A stretch of DNA of 6,474 nt from the NCBI GenBank assembly GCA_946622925.1, contig CAMOQM010000055.1:1-6474 (forward strand), read 5' to 3'. The position numbers and the translations under genes were made by a program. Origin of the DNA: an uncultured Caryophanales bacterium. Its GTDB lineage: Bacteria > Bacillota_I > Bacilli_A > RFN20 > CAG-826. Positions 5,394 to 6,474 of the stretch are shown piece by piece. Each line of letters starts with the position of its first letter. The stretch's first letter is position 1. The notes beneath the pieces are model-generated. The model was not told the origin of the DNA. It ran no database searches and saw only the letters and a program-made list of their open reading frames with translations.

Positions 5394-6474
5394 GTGAGCA
5401 AGAAGCGTCTATTATTAACCCTGTGCCCCATCTACCTCCTCTTCTATATGGGGGACGCTATCTTATCCTCGTATTACTCTTTATATTTCATCAATAACGG
5501 GTTAACCGCCCATCAACAGTCTTTATTACTCGGTTTGATTCCTTTCTTCTTATTCTTAGGTTGCCTCGTCCTTTCTAGATTTGCTAGAAGCGGCAAGTCC
5601 ACCCTTTGGCTATTTAGGATCTGTGCCATTATCGAGACGGGTCTAACTTTTGGTTATGCCTTCTGCCATGACTTTACTTCGTTAGCGATCCTAACCGCCT
5701 TACTATCCTTCTTTAATAGTGCCCCCTTTGCTTTCCTAGAATCCCACAGCGCCCTTGCCATTGAAGGCTCGGGAATCCATTATGGCAGCATCCGTATCTT
5801 TGGAACGATTGGCTATATCGTTTCCTTGTTCATGGGTTACTTCCTTTTAGGCAATTTGCCCTTTGAACATTCCTATTTCTTCGCCGCCGCTTTCTTTGGC
5901 ATATCCTTCTTCGTTTCCTTCTTGACCAAGCCTAACGTTGACGAAAAAGAGGAAGAAACCGGCGAAATAGAAGCCCAAGGCTTAAAGAAAAGAAACATCG
6001 TGATGTTGCTTATCGCCATGACCTTAATAAATGGGGCCGGGGTAACCGCCACTTCCATTTTGCCAATACGGTTAAATGCCTTAGGGTTAGCCGATGCCGA
6101 TTATTCATTAATGCGTTCGATAGGCGTTGGGGTTGAGGCCGCCTTCATGCTCGTCGCCCCTTTCATGCAGCCTTTATTTAAAAGCAAAAAGACCCCCTTC
6201 TTCATCGCTGCGGGTTGCTTTGCCCTTTCCTATGTTCTGGTAATGTTCGTTTATGAACCATTTGCCTGCGGCTACCTTAACTTAGGTATCGTTGGCATCG
6301 GAAAAGCCTTCTTGTTCTCCTATGAGTTGTATCTTTTTGAGGACGTCGTTGGAAAAGGCGGCCTTAGCCGGATATTCACCATTCATAATGGCTTATATAA
6401 TCTAACTTCCTCGGGATTGAACCTAAGTAGTTCCTATATCTATCTTTCGGCTGGCTTTGAAACTTTCTTCGGTA
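5394..6474 (+). CDS. major facilitator superfamily transporter, MFS_1_like / HcaT-LacY type, 3' end cut by window
   Basis: A secondary transporter of the inner membrane, read as 360 codons without a stop to the right edge. Hydrophobic helices begin at about residue 6. RIFGTIGY (134-141), preceded by YGSI, matches the YGxxRLWGSxGF signature at the start of helix 5 in HcaT-like MFS proteins. A charged cytoplasmic loop (178-201, DEKEEE...LKKR) divides the first six helices from the rest. About five further helices follow before the cut, so one or so is missing. Substrate cannot be told; HcaT takes 3-phenylpropionate and LacY lactose, but neither role should be assumed. The start is GTG 5394, the only start codon between the in-frame TGA at 5382 and the first helix. 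Later ATG 5448 would cut helix 1, which aligns by eye with that of HcaT (YMGDAIL...NNGLTAHQQSLLLG). No Shine-Dalgarno sequence precedes the GTG. It is divergent from the zinc-finger operon. Confidence 0.85.
   Translation, partial: MSKKRLLLTLCPIYLLFYMGDAILSSYYSLYFINNGLTAHQQSLLLGLIPFFLFLGCLVLSRFARSGKSTLWLFRICAIIETGLTFGYAFCHDFTSLAILTALLSFFNSAPFAFLESHSALAIEGSGIHYGSIRIFGTIGYIVSLFMGYFLLGNLPFEHSYFFAAAFFGISFFVSFLTKPNVDEKEEETGEIEAQGLKKRNIVMLLIAMTLINGAGVTATSILPIRLNALGLADADYSLMRSIGVGVEAAFMLVAPFMQPLFKSKKTPFFIAAGCFALSYVLVMFVYEPFACGYLNLGIVGIGKAFLFSYELYLFEDVVGKGGLSRIFTIHNGLYNLTSSGLNLSSSYIYLSAGFETFFG

Noticed and set aside
5183..5497. Plus-strand 104-codon ORF across the divergent intergenic region
   Set aside because: It runs over the zinc-finger promoter and both palindromes and out of frame into the transporter; no SD and no recognisable protein.
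1..6474. tRNA, rRNA, CRISPR arrays, insertion sequences or phage attachment sites
   Set aside because: No cloverleaf with CCA-type ends, no regularly spaced repeats, no transposase or integrase motifs and no long flanking direct repeats were seen.

Overview
The window looks like chromosomal DNA from a low-to-moderate GC Bacillota-type bacterium, probably an uncultured member of the Bacilli or a relative. The reasons are strong AAAGGAG/GGAGG ribosome-binding sites, sigma-A-like -10 boxes, a Bacillus-type class I MetRS, a zinc-binding ribosomal protein L31 and a single RlmCD-like rRNA methyltransferase. Trp is read from TGG in the genes I translated and stops are TAA or TAG, so nothing demands a non-standard code. 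Genus cannot be fixed from this sequence.

Layout. Everything from 1 to 5208 lies on the minus strand, and the last 1.1 kb is on the plus strand. Reading in the minus direction from the divergent intergenic region near 5.2-5.4 kb: a 25-codon small ORF overlaps the start of a YgiT/MqsA-like zinc-finger/HTH gene, and both sit behind a near-consensus promoter with a palindrome at the expected transcription start. Next is an orphan HicB-family gene with its own promoter, surrounded by three copies of a TGACAYCA half-site. Then come rpmE (L31) with a clear intrinsic terminator, a 196-residue protein of uncertain family (possibly SPFH-like), and a metG-rlmD pair separated by 2 nt. rlmD runs off the left edge. 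On the plus strand, from a GTG at 5394, a 12-TM major facilitator of the MFS_1_like/HcaT-LacY type runs off the right edge.

How the parts fit. metG and rlmD form a translation and rRNA-modification operon, and rpmE is another translation gene nearby. Between rpmE and the transporter sits a small accessory segment with two antitoxin-family DNA-binding regulators and no recognisable toxin (no HicA, MqsR, DUF4258 or Panacea/DUF4065). Each regulator has an operator-like dyad on its own promoter, which suggests autoregulators kept for regulation rather than working toxin-antitoxin pairs. The transporter promoter region carries a further palindrome resembling the published E. coli MqsA box, so the YgiT-like protein may control the divergent transporter. 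The main points to check are these regulatory dyads, the coupled small ORF and the transporter start without a Shine-Dalgarno sequence.
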